NCBI GenBank assembly: GCA_034678415.1
Contig: JAXDBV010000361.1
Location: forward strand, 1 to 7,372
DNA: 7,372 bases
Source: JAXDBV01 sp034678415
GTDB lineage: Bacteria > Bacteroidota > Bacteroidia > Bacteroidales > VadinHA17
Direction: 5' to 3'
In this document: positions 1-7,230 of the stretch, one piece after another
Position numbering within the stretch: the stretch's first letter is position 1
How the letters are laid out: every line of letters begins with the position of its first letter
Notes under the pieces: model-generated
Database searches by the model: none
The model's input: the letters and a program-made list of their open reading frames with translations, nothing else
Told to the model about the DNA's origin: nothing
Translations under genes and position numbers: made by a program

Positions 1-1
1 G

Positions 2-1180
2 ATCAGTGATCCGATCACCATTGGCAGGGATGCCACGGTAGCCGATGCCATCGAACTGATGCTTGAATTCAAGATCGGCGGGATACCCGTGGTCGACGTT
101 AGGAACTACCTCGTGGGCATCGTGACCAACAGGGATCTCCGTTTTGAGAAGGACATGAACCGTAAGATCAGCGACGTCATGACCCGAAAAGGACTGGTGA
201 CAACGACCGAGCAGACCGATCTTGAAACGGCTGCCGAGATCCTCAAGAAACATAAGATCGAGAAGCTGCCCATTGTTGACGATAAAAACCATCTCATCGG
301 CCTGATCACCTATAAGGATATCACCAAGGCGAAGGACAGGCCCAACTCCTGTAAGGACAGCAAGGGCAGGCTGAGGGTGGCGGCTGCTATCGGCGTTACC
401 CGCGACACCATGAGTCGGGTGGCAGCCCTCGTTGAGGCGCATGTGGATGCCGTCACTATTGATACCGCCCATGGCCATACCCGGGGTGTGACAGATCTTT
501 TGAAGAAAATCAAGAAGACCTATCCTTCTCTTGATGTGGTGGTCGGTAATATCGGGACGGCCGAAGCGGCCGTCGATCTTGTGAAAGCGGGCGCCGATGC
601 GGTAAAGGTGGGCATCGGCCCCGGATCTATCTGCACCACCCGCGTCATCGCCGGGATAGGCGTGCCGCAGCTTACTGCCATCTATAGTGTGGCAAAAGCC
701 ATCGAAGGATCAGGGGTGATGGTCATCGCCGACGGAGGGATACGCTACTCGGGAGATATCGTGAAAGCCATCGTGGCAGGCGCCCACTCCATCATGACCG
801 GTTCTCTCTTCGCCGGAGTGGAAGAGTCACCGGGGGAAACCATCATCTTCGAGGGACGTAAATACAAGACATACCGCGGTATGGGCTCCATCGAAGCCAT
901 GCAGAAAGGATCAAAGGACCGCTATTACCAGGATATGGAAGATGACCTGAACAAACTGGTGCCCGAGGGCATTACCGGTCGTGTGCCCTATAAGGGAAAC
1001 CTGGCGGAGGTGATCTACCAGATGAACGGAGGCCTGCGCTCCGGAATGGGGTACTGTGGCGCGTCAAACCTCGATGAGCTCAGAAAATCAAAATTTATCC
1101 GCATTACCAACGCGGGGGTGATCGAGGGCCACCCTCATGATGTGACCATTACCAGGGAAGCGCCTAACTACAGCCGTTGA
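2..1180 (+). CDS. guaB: IMP dehydrogenase, 5'-truncated by window edge
   Basis: Oxidises IMP to XMP with NAD+, the first committed and rate-limiting step of GTP synthesis, in the cytoplasm as a tetramer. The frame is open from base 2, so 392 residues are visible; comparison with the usual ~490 suggests that about 95 N-terminal residues lie outside. The visible part starts inside the first CBS domain (ISDPITIGRDATV, then GGIPVVD and GIVTNRDLRF) and continues through the second CBS domain (KIEKLPIVDD, LIGLITYKDI). The TIM-barrel catalytic domain follows: IDTAHGH, the GPGSICTTR loop with the catalytic cysteine at 632-634, IADGGIR, YRGMGSIEAM, the mobile-flap Arg-Tyr pair in KDRYYQD, and EGITGRVPYKG. 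All key residues are present, so it should be active. The end at TGA 1178-1180 is natural. The Bateman (CBS) module normally binds purine nucleotides as an allosteric sensor. Identification is essentially certain. Confidence 0.97.
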   Translation: MSDPITIGRDATVADAIELMLEFKIGGIPVVDVRNYLVGIVTNRDLRFEKDMNRKISDVMTRKGLVTTTEQTDLETAAEILKKHKIEKLPIVDDKNHLIGLITYKDITKAKDRPNSCKDSKGRLRVAAAIGVTRDTMSRVAALVEAHVDAVTIDTAHGHTRGVTDLLKKIKKTYPSLDVVVGNIGTAEAAVDLVKAGADAVKVGIGPGSICTTRVIAGIGVPQLTAIYSVAKAIEGSGVMVIADGGIRYSGDIVKAIVAGAHSIMTGSLFAGVEESPGETIIFEGRKYKTYRGMGSIEAMQKGSKDRYYQDMEDDLNKLVPEGITGRVPYKGNLAEVIYQMNGGLRSGMGYCGASNLDELRKSKFIRITNAGVIEGHPHDVTITREAPNYSR

Positions 1181-1240
1181 TCCACCGGAGAACCATCTGC
1201 CGGTCATAGACATTGTGCTTCAGACCATATAAACATAATA

Positions 1241-3169
1241 ATGAAGGTACCGCTGATCATACGTTGTCTTTGCCTCATTTGTTGTTGCCCCCTGACGGCC
1301 CGGAATGCTGATGATCCTGTTCTTATCATCGGCAATGATTCGGTAAGCGCGGGTGAATTCCTGCATTTCTTCCGGAAAAACAACCCGGAGATTAAAACAA
1401 CCAGTCAGGCATCCATGGAAGAGTACCTGGAACGGTTCATCAATTTCAAACTCAAGGTTCATGAAGCACGATCGCTCGGCTACGATACCATGCCTGAATT
1501 CATCAACGAACTGGCGGGCTACAGGAAACAGCTGGCGCGGTCATACCTTACCGATACCGCCGTGGTGAACCGCCTTGTTAAACAGGCCTTTGAACGATCG
1601 CGTTTTGATGTCGGGGTTAGTCATATCCTCGTCCGGTTGGCTCCTGATGCTTCACCCGCCGACACACTGGCGGCCCGTGAACGGATCATGTCTGCCAGGA
1701 AGCGGATCATTCAGGGAGAGGATTTTGGTACTGTGGCAAAGAGTGTCTCCGAAGACCCGTCGGTTCAGATGAACGGCGGTGATCTTGGTTATATCACCGT
1801 TTTTACCACTGTCTATCCCTTTGAAAATGCAGCGTATGAAACGCCTGTTGGAATGGTCTCCCTGCCTGTCAGGAGCGAGTATGGCTACCACATCCTGAAG
1901 GTGAACGACCGGCGACCGGCCAGGGGTCAGATGCGGGCAGCACATATCATGATCGCATGCCCGCAGGGCAGTTCACAGGAAAGGATCAACGAGGCACAGA
2001 CACGGATTCATGAGATTCATGAGCGGCTGATACAAGGAGAGGATTTTGGGATACTGGCACAGCAATACTCCGACGACAGGGCCACCGCAAGAAGAGATGG
2101 TGAACTCGAATGGTTTGGCGTGGGACGAATGGTGCGCGAGTTTGAAGATGCCGCTTTTTCCCTGGAAAAGAATGGACAGATCTCGCCGCCCGTCAAAACC
2201 TCCTACGGTTTTCATATTATCAAGCGCCTGGATCACAGGCAGCCGGATTCATTTACAACGGTGAAGGATGAACTGTTGAGCAGGGTTCAACGCGATGACC
2301 GTATCCGTCTCGGGCAGGAAAGCTTCGTTGAGAACCTCAAGAAGAAATATGCTTTCAGGGAGAGCCCCGGCCGCCTGCGCGACTGTTATTCCATGGCCGG
2401 GAAGGCCGTCAGTGCCGGCAGCTGGGATCCGGTGCTTGTTCCCAATCCTGACTCGACGCTTTTTTCCTTCGCAGGAAGGGTTTTCACCCTTCGTGAGTTT
2501 ACCGCCCATCTGGCCGCGGCATACCCCGGCACTGAAACATCAAATACATGGATTGACCTGGCATATAAAGATTTCGTTACCCGCTCATTGCTGGCCTATG
2601 AGGAGGAACATCTGGATAAAAAAGTGCCCGAGTTCCGGTACATCATGCAGGAGTACCACGACGGCATCCTGCTCTTCAACCTTTCCGATAAGGTGGTATG
2701 GTCAACCGCCCTTACCGACACCGTAGGCCTGAAAAAATTCTTTGATGAGAACCGCCACAACTATATGTGGGATACAAGGGTTGACGCAACGGTCTATACC
2801 TGTCCGACCGGCATCAATGCTGACAGGTCCCTGAAAGAGATCAAGACAGCCTGGAAGAAACAGCTGCAGGCGGAAACGAACATGACCGACAGCATCATTA
2901 TCGCATCGGGCAGGTTTAGCAGGAACGATAATGAATACGTTGATGCCATCCGGTGGAAGAAAGGGGTGTACGTCCTCCGGGGAGAGGGAGATTGTCGTAT
3001 TGTCCAAATAAAAGCAATCATCCCTCCCGTGCCCAGGGAACTTTATGAAGTGAGAGGACAGGTTACCGCGGACTACCAGTCATACCTTGAGAAACAATGG
3101 ATTGATGCACTGAGGAGAAAATATCCCGTACGGGTTGACCGCGATTTACTGAAAACAATAGTAAAATAG
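1241..3169 (+). CDS. Periplasmic peptidylprolyl isomerase with two PpiC-type parvulin domains
   Basis: Likely a periplasmic folding factor that isomerises Xaa-Pro bonds and chaperones outer-membrane proteins. The 642-residue product begins with a short export signal (K2, R8, hydrophobic stretch to about A20-A23), then a SurA-like N-terminal helical region (about 25-120, with VLIIGNDSVSAGEF). Two parvulin domains follow. The first (about 124-225) runs from VSHILVR through GGDLGY (179-184) to YGYHILKVNDRR. The second (about 232-332) runs from AAHIMI through DGELEWFGVGRMVREFEDAAF to YGFHIIKRLDHR. Both have the family's core motifs. Roughly 310 residues after that (333-642) are largely alpha-helical/mixed and show no motif I recognise; this extension is common in Bacteroidota homologues as I recall them. 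ATG 1241 is the only start: between the guaB stop and this codon the frame holds no other ATG, GTG or TTG. No Shine-Dalgarno is visible, only an A/T-rich leader. The signal's core is unusual in holding five cysteines (9, 11, 14-16). Confidence 0.92.
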   Translation: MKVPLIIRCLCLICCCPLTARNADDPVLIIGNDSVSAGEFLHFFRKNNPEIKTTSQASMEEYLERFINFKLKVHEARSLGYDTMPEFINELAGYRKQLARSYLTDTAVVNRLVKQAFERSRFDVGVSHILVRLAPDASPADTLAARERIMSARKRIIQGEDFGTVAKSVSEDPSVQMNGGDLGYITVFTTVYPFENAAYETPVGMVSLPVRSEYGYHILKVNDRRPARGQMRAAHIMIACPQGSSQERINEAQTRIHEIHERLIQGEDFGILAQQYSDDRATARRDGELEWFGVGRMVREFEDAAFSLEKNGQISPPVKTSYGFHIIKRLDHRQPDSFTTVKDELLSRVQRDDRIRLGQESFVENLKKKYAFRESPGRLRDCYSMAGKAVSAGSWDPVLVPNPDSTLFSFAGRVFTLREFTAHLAAAYPGTETSNTWIDLAYKDFVTRSLLAYEEEHLDKKVPEFRYIMQEYHDGILLFNLSDKVVWSTALTDTVGLKKFFDENRHNYMWDTRVDATVYTCPTGINADRSLKEIKTAWKKQLQAETNMTDSIIIASGRFSRNDNEYVDAIRWKKGVYVLRGEGDCRIVQIKAIIPPVPRELYEVRGQVTADYQSYLEKQWIDALRRKYPVRVDRDLLKTIVK

Positions 3170-3173
3170 TGCG

Positions 3174-4040
3174 ATGAACCATACAACCGCAATACGCTGT
3201 CTGCTTGTCCTTATCACTGTCATCGGTGTTTCATGCCAGCCGAGGGATGGGAGGAAGAGGGAGGAACCGCTCGCGCGTGTTTATGACCGGTACCTCTATC
3301 CGTCCGATATAGAAGGGTTGTTCAGCAACAGCCTGACCAAAGCCGACAGCCAGCAGGTGGCCAGGCGTTATATTAACAAATGGATCACGCAGCAGCTGCT
3401 GCTCCGAAAAGCCGAGTTGAACCTGTCGCCCTCCGAACTGGATGAGATACAACGTCAGCTCGAAGAAACACGCTCCTCACTGGTCATATTTAAATATGAA
3501 CAACTGTTGCAGAAACAGAAGATTGACACGGTGATCACGGATGAACAGATCGAGGAGTATTACCGGCAGATGGCTTCCGATTTCGTGACCGACCGTAATA
3601 TCGTGAAGGCATTGTATGTCAAGGTGCCAAAGAATGCACCCAATATTGAGAAGGTGAGGACTCTTTATCGTTCCAGCCGCGTCGAGGATATGAACGAGCT
3701 GGAAAGCTATTGCTACCAGTATGCCAACAAGTATGATTTCTTCGATGAGGACTGGATCTATTTTGACAACATCAAGTCACAACTCCCGTCGGAAATATTT
3801 AATGATGAACAGTTCCTGCGGTATAATACCTCTTTCGAGATGCAGGATTCATCGTTTTACTACTTCGTGCATGTGAGGGAATACCGTCTTGCCGGCTCGC
3901 CCGCTCCTCTCTCTTTTGTGAGGGATAAGATACAATCCATTATACTAAACAAACGCAAAATTGAGTTTATCAAGAAACTAGAAGAGGATATTGTCAAGGA
4001 CGGGATAAAAAATAATGAATTCGAGATTTATGAAAAATAG
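3174..4040 (+). CDS. SurA/PpiC-related lipoprotein with degenerate isomerase region
   Basis: A 288-residue predicted lipoprotein. The N-terminus is a typical type II signal: positive R8, hydrophobic core LLVLITVI, then GVSC with the lipidated Cys at residue 21. The mature part starts QPRDGRKREE, which suggests membrane anchoring with a charged linker. Residues about 35-130 look like the SurA N-terminal helical domain (VYDRYLYPSDIEGLF, then helices ending ITDEQIEEYYRQ). Residues about 138-238 occupy the place of a parvulin domain: NIVKALYVKVP stands where HILVK would be and FYYFVHVREYR where the last strand YGYHIIKVxDR would be, but the GGDLG loop and FE.AAF segment are missing. I infer a chaperone-like or scaffold role without isomerase activity. 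The gene sits 4 bases after the preceding isomerase and overlaps surA, so translational coupling is likely. The start is supported by the signal peptide. Annotation pipelines would probably call it hypothetical or peptidylprolyl isomerase. Function is inferred, not shown. Confidence 0.85.
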   Translation: MNHTTAIRCLLVLITVIGVSCQPRDGRKREEPLARVYDRYLYPSDIEGLFSNSLTKADSQQVARRYINKWITQQLLLRKAELNLSPSELDEIQRQLEETRSSLVIFKYEQLLQKQKIDTVITDEQIEEYYRQMASDFVTDRNIVKALYVKVPKNAPNIEKVRTLYRSSRVEDMNELESYCYQYANKYDFFDEDWIYFDNIKSQLPSEIFNDEQFLRYNTSFEMQDSSFYYFVHVREYRLAGSPAPLSFVRDKIQSIILNKRKIEFIKKLEEDIVKDGIKNNEFEIYEK

Positions 4041-5382
4041 CATTTTACGGGTATTCATGCTTGCTGCCCTGGCCAACCTTCCGTTTGTCTCTCAGGCCCA
4101 GGAAAAGATCATCGATTGTATTGTTGCCGTCGTTGGCGCCAATGTGATCTACCAGTCTGATATCGAAAACCAATACCTTCAGATGAAAGCCCAGGGATAC
4201 CTTTCTTCCTCGCCTTCCCTTAAATGCGAGATTTTTGAAGATCTGCTCACCCAGAAACTGTTTCTGAACCAGGCACTGGTTGACAGCATTGAGGTCACCG
4301 ATTCGGAGGTTGAAAATGAACTCGACAGGCGACTGAAGGTGTTCATCAGCCAGATCGGTTCTGAAGAGAGGCTCGAGGCGTATTACAACAAGTCGATGTA
4401 CGAGATCAAGACGGATTTCAGGGATATCATCCGCGAACAGTTGCTTACCCAGAAGATGCAACGGCAGCTGGTAGACGAAATATCCATCACCCCTTCGGAG
4501 GTGAGGGCCTATGTGAAGAAGCTTCCCTCCGACAGCCTTCCCGATGTGCCGTTACAGTACGAGTTGAGACAGGTGGTCAGAACGCCCAAGATCGAAGAAT
4601 CGGAGATCTTTAATGTCAAGGACCGGCTGCTGAACCTTAGGAAAAGGGTACTCGACGGTGAAAACTTTGCCACTCTGGCCGTGCTCTATTCAGAGGACAA
4701 AGGGTCGGCTATCAGGGGCGGTGACCTGGGAAATGTCAGCCGTGGCGATGTGGTGAAAGAATTTGCCGATGCCGCCTTCAGCCTGAAACAAAACCAGGTG
4801 TCAAATATTGTGGAGTCGGAGTTTGGATACCATATCATTCAGCTGGTCGACCGCCGGGGAGAACAAATTCATGTCAGACATATCCTGATGAAACCCAAAT
4901 CGTCTCCCGAAGCGGCAGCCAAAGCCCAGAATTTTCTTGACAGCCTGGCAATCCGGCTCAGAAGTGACTCCCTCGATTTTGTCACCGCCGCCGTATACCT
5001 GTCCGATGATACAGACACACGCCTGAACGGCGGAATGATGGTCAATCCCAATACCGGCGGTGCACGGTTCGAGGAAGGTGAGATCGATCCCGCCACCCTG
5101 TTCGCCATTCGCGAACTGCAAGAAGGAAAGATCAGCAATGCCTTCCGGACTACCAATGAAAAAGGAAAGGATGTGTTTAAAATCGTCAAGGTTGAAAAAA
5201 TCATACCTCCCCACAAGGCGAACATCACCAGTGATTACTCCCTTCTACAAAACATGGCGCTGAACGATAAAAAAACAAGGATCATCCAGGAGTGGATAGC
5301 CGATAAACAGAAATCGACCTACATGAAGGTCGACGAGTCAATGAAATCCTGTCCGTTCAAAAGCGCCGGATGGCTTAAGTAA
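4015..5382 (+). CDS. surA: SurA-type periplasmic chaperone / peptidylprolyl isomerase
   Basis: SurA homologue of 455 residues, close to the E. coli length (~428). SurA binds unfolded outer-membrane proteins in the periplasm and hands them to the BAM machinery. Order of parts: signal peptide ending at about A28 (FVSQAQE), SurA N-terminal chaperone domain (about 31-165, beginning KIIDCIVAVVGANVIYQSDIE, with EDLLTQKLFLNQA), a first parvulin domain (about 180-281: YELRQVVRTP, GGDLGNVSRGDVVKEFADAAF, FGYHIIQLVDRR), and a second, more diverged one (about 286-395: HVRHILMKPK, LNGGMMVNPNTGGARFE). A C-terminal helical tail closes it. The ATG at 4015 overlaps the preceding gene by 26 bases. An in-frame ATG at 4030 (residue 6, giving MKNSILRVF) makes a more conventional signal peptide and an 11-base overlap. 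Neither has a clear Shine-Dalgarno, so the exact start is open. The overlap points to translational coupling within the operon. Confidence 0.93.
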   Translation: MNSRFMKNSILRVFMLAALANLPFVSQAQEKIIDCIVAVVGANVIYQSDIENQYLQMKAQGYLSSSPSLKCEIFEDLLTQKLFLNQALVDSIEVTDSEVENELDRRLKVFISQIGSEERLEAYYNKSMYEIKTDFRDIIREQLLTQKMQRQLVDEISITPSEVRAYVKKLPSDSLPDVPLQYELRQVVRTPKIEESEIFNVKDRLLNLRKRVLDGENFATLAVLYSEDKGSAIRGGDLGNVSRGDVVKEFADAAFSLKQNQVSNIVESEFGYHIIQLVDRRGEQIHVRHILMKPKSSPEAAAKAQNFLDSLAIRLRSDSLDFVTAAVYLSDDTDTRLNGGMMVNPNTGGARFEEGEIDPATLFAIRELQEGKISNAFRTTNEKGKDVFKIVKVEKIIPPHKANITSDYSLLQNMALNDKKTRIIQEWIADKQKSTYMKVDESMKSCPFKSAGWLK

Positions 5383-5389
5383 TCTGTCC

Positions 5390-6952
5390 ATGGGTGGGAT
5401 TCCACATACCGGCTTCCTGCGCTCTTGTATACCGATGCTCCTGCTCCTGCTGCTGATCGGCCAGCAGGCCAAACCTCAGAAAAAGACCAGGATCGATATC
5501 CTGTATGCCGATGAACTGCTGTTTGACAAGAAGATGGGAGAAAGCATCAAAAAGCTTATCGGGAATGTACAGCTGCAGCATGATGAGGTGATCATGGCCT
5601 GCGACAGCGCATACTTGTATGATAACGACCGCGTGGTGCAGGCATATGGCATGATCCATATGCAGCAGGGCGATACCCTTCATCTCTACGGCGAATCGGT
5701 AAGGTATGATGCCAACATTAAAAAAGCCGAGGTGAGAAAAAATGTCCGGCTTATCGACGGGGAATCCGTCGTTGAAACACAATTCCTCGATTTTGACGTG
5801 CAGAATAACCTGGGATACTATTTCAACGGCGGTGAGATAAGGAACGGTAATAATATCCTCAAGAGCGAGAGAGGATATTATTACACACAGCCCGAAATAT
5901 TCTTTTACAGGGAGAAAGTGAGCATCGTTAATCCTGACTATACCATCACCTGTGATTCCCTCGACTACCATACAAAGACGGATATTTCATTCTTCAGGAG
6001 CCCCACCGAGATCGTCGGTGAGGATTACTACGTGTTCTGCCGTGATGGATGGTATAATATGGAAACCGATGTTGCGCGTTTTATTACCGATGCCGTGGTG
6101 GTGAATGGCTCGCGCACCGTAAGGGGCGACACCATCTTCTATGACCGGGGCAGGGGGTATGGAAACATCATCAGCCATGCAGAGATACACGATACCACCG
6201 AAATGATAATCCTGCGGGGAAACCATGCCGAATATTATGAGAATCCCGAGTGGACCATGATCACCGACAGCGCACTGTTCATTCAGTACAGTAATGGCGA
6301 CAGCCTTTACCTGCATGCCGACACCCTCCGCTCCGTCACCGATACCGTGAGCGGCTACCGCATGCTCAGAGCTTACTATGGCGTTCGCTTCTTCAAGGAT
6401 GACCTGCAGGGCATATGCGATTCCATGTTTTATTCCTTCGCCGATTCAATCATTTACCTCTATCGCTCACCCGTTATCTGGTCAGAGGAAAACCAACTGA
6501 CCGCCGATTCCATGCGGATATATACCATCAGGAGAAAGATCGACAGGCTCGAAATGTACCGTTCCTCATTCATCATTTCACAGGAGGACCCCGGGAAGTA
6601 CAACCAGATCAGGGGCAAGAACATGACGGGCTTTTTCAGGGAGGGCAGATTGTACCGGATTGATGTCTTCGGAAATGGGCAAACCATATACTTTGTCAGG
6701 GACGGAGAGGAGATCGTTGGTGTGAACAGGGTTGAAAGCAGCGATATCAGGATCTTCGTTAAAGATAACAAGATTGAGCGTATCCGCCTGCTGACAAAGC
6801 CTGACGGGATCCTTAACCCGCCCGGGGAGATTCCTCCCGAGGAGCTGAAGCTGAAAGGATTTGCCTGGTATGATGATATACGCCCCCGCGACAAGAATGA
6901 TGTGCACAGGAGCAGCACCATACAGGCCATGGTGCGTGATGAGGAACGCTAG
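5390..6952 (+). CDS. OstA/LptA-like LPS-transport family protein
   Basis: A 520-residue exported protein of the OstA-like family (LptA/LptD N-terminal fold), predicted to work in carrying LPS across the periplasm. Residues 1-30 hold a signal peptide or anchor (R11, then a leucine run at 17-22, then QQAKPQ). The family's N-terminal pattern is clear: adopted DELLFDKK, IGNVQLQHDEVIMACDSAYLYDNDRVVQAYGMIHMQQGDTLHLYGESVRYD reads as strand-turn repeats (about 40-125). Similar units recur down the chain, marked by DS or DT plus an aromatic residue: CDSLDY (188-193), GDTIFYD (246-252), TDSALF (292-297), GDSLYL (303-308), CDSMFY (343-348), ADSMRIY (372-378). The C-terminus has LKGFAWYDDIRP, a motif I associate with Bacteroidota members. 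It begins 7 bases after surA, so it is co-transcribed. A second in-frame ATG at 5435 would shorten the signal but lose its positive charge, so 5390 is preferred. It is much longer than E. coli LptA (~185 residues) and lacks the large LptD barrel. The specific role is inferred from family and context. Confidence 0.88.
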   Translation: MGGIPHTGFLRSCIPMLLLLLLIGQQAKPQKKTRIDILYADELLFDKKMGESIKKLIGNVQLQHDEVIMACDSAYLYDNDRVVQAYGMIHMQQGDTLHLYGESVRYDANIKKAEVRKNVRLIDGESVVETQFLDFDVQNNLGYYFNGGEIRNGNNILKSERGYYYTQPEIFFYREKVSIVNPDYTITCDSLDYHTKTDISFFRSPTEIVGEDYYVFCRDGWYNMETDVARFITDAVVVNGSRTVRGDTIFYDRGRGYGNIISHAEIHDTTEMIILRGNHAEYYENPEWTMITDSALFIQYSNGDSLYLHADTLRSVTDTVSGYRMLRAYYGVRFFKDDLQGICDSMFYSFADSIIYLYRSPVIWSEENQLTADSMRIYTIRRKIDRLEMYRSSFIISQEDPGKYNQIRGKNMTGFFREGRLYRIDVFGNGQTIYFVRDGEEIVGVNRVESSDIRIFVKDNKIERIRLLTKPDGILNPPGEIPPEELKLKGFAWYDDIRPRDKNDVHRSSTIQAMVRDEER

Positions 6953-7230
6953 GTAACGGTAAAATCAGGGCTGCCGGCAGGTTTCAACATTCATTGCCAC
7001 ACGACAGGAGCCTTACGGCTCTGCATTTGGCATGCCGCGGTTCATTCCACGGATGTGGCGGTATCCCATGAAGTAACCGGTAGCCGGGATGCTGAGCCCC
7101 TGCCTGTCCGGTGCAGGCGCTTCAAACATCAACACCCCGCGCGACGGGATTCACCGAACCGGTCCACGCTATTCGTCCTGAGTATTAGGGTGCGGTGCAC
7201 GATTCAGCATAAATCAGGAATGCGAACGTA
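6953..7230. other. GC-rich intergenic stretch, possible decayed minus-strand gene
   Basis: No confident gene lies here. GC is about 59% by hand count over 6961-7200, higher than I expect of an intergenic region in this genome. On the minus strand a 45-codon stop-free frame runs from 7150 down to a TAA at 7013-7015; it reads in part GVLMFEAPAPDRQGLSIPAT then GYFMGYRHIRGMNRG. Just upstream, a different minus frame is open from about 7203 to a TGA near 7129 and reads in part LRTNSVDRFGES. A single frameshift near 7140-7150 would join them, which is what a broken gene remnant would look like. Length and GC also allow it by chance. I recognise no family. It also contains a 10-bp perfect palindrome (6971-6980). 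No stem followed by a T run is present to mark an operon terminator. Confidence 0.3.
6971..6980. repeat. 10-bp perfect palindrome
   Basis: CTGCCGGCAG equals its own reverse complement. It lies 18 bases after the stop of the OstA-like gene. With no loop it cannot act as a normal hairpin terminator; it may be a dyad binding site or simply chance in a GC-rich region. Confidence 0.4.

Noticed and set aside
1184..1204. Short hairpin ACCGG...CCGGT just after guaB
   Set aside because: Only a 5-bp stem with an 11-base loop and no following T run, so it is not a credible terminator.
1178..1243. guaB and the next gene are in the same frame, separated only by one TGA and 20 sense codons
   Set aside because: An open stretch of 20 codons is expected often by chance, and the next gene begins with its own export signal, so a read-through fusion is unlikely.
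5375..5971. Long minus-strand open frame (about 198 codons) opposite the OstA-like gene
   Set aside because: It lies antisense to a well-supported gene, has no recognisable motif and is a shadow of the real coding frame. The same holds for minus frames at 4045-4461, 4801-5214 and 6460-6930.
7008..7021. Hairpin GAGCC-TTAC-GGCTC as an operon terminator
   Set aside because: The stem is only 5 bp and is followed by TGCATTT rather than a T run.
7138..7165. tRNA T-arm-like string (GGTTCGGTGAATCCC on the minus strand)
   Set aside because: The arms do not pair as a 5-bp T stem, and no acceptor, D or anticodon arm can be built around it.
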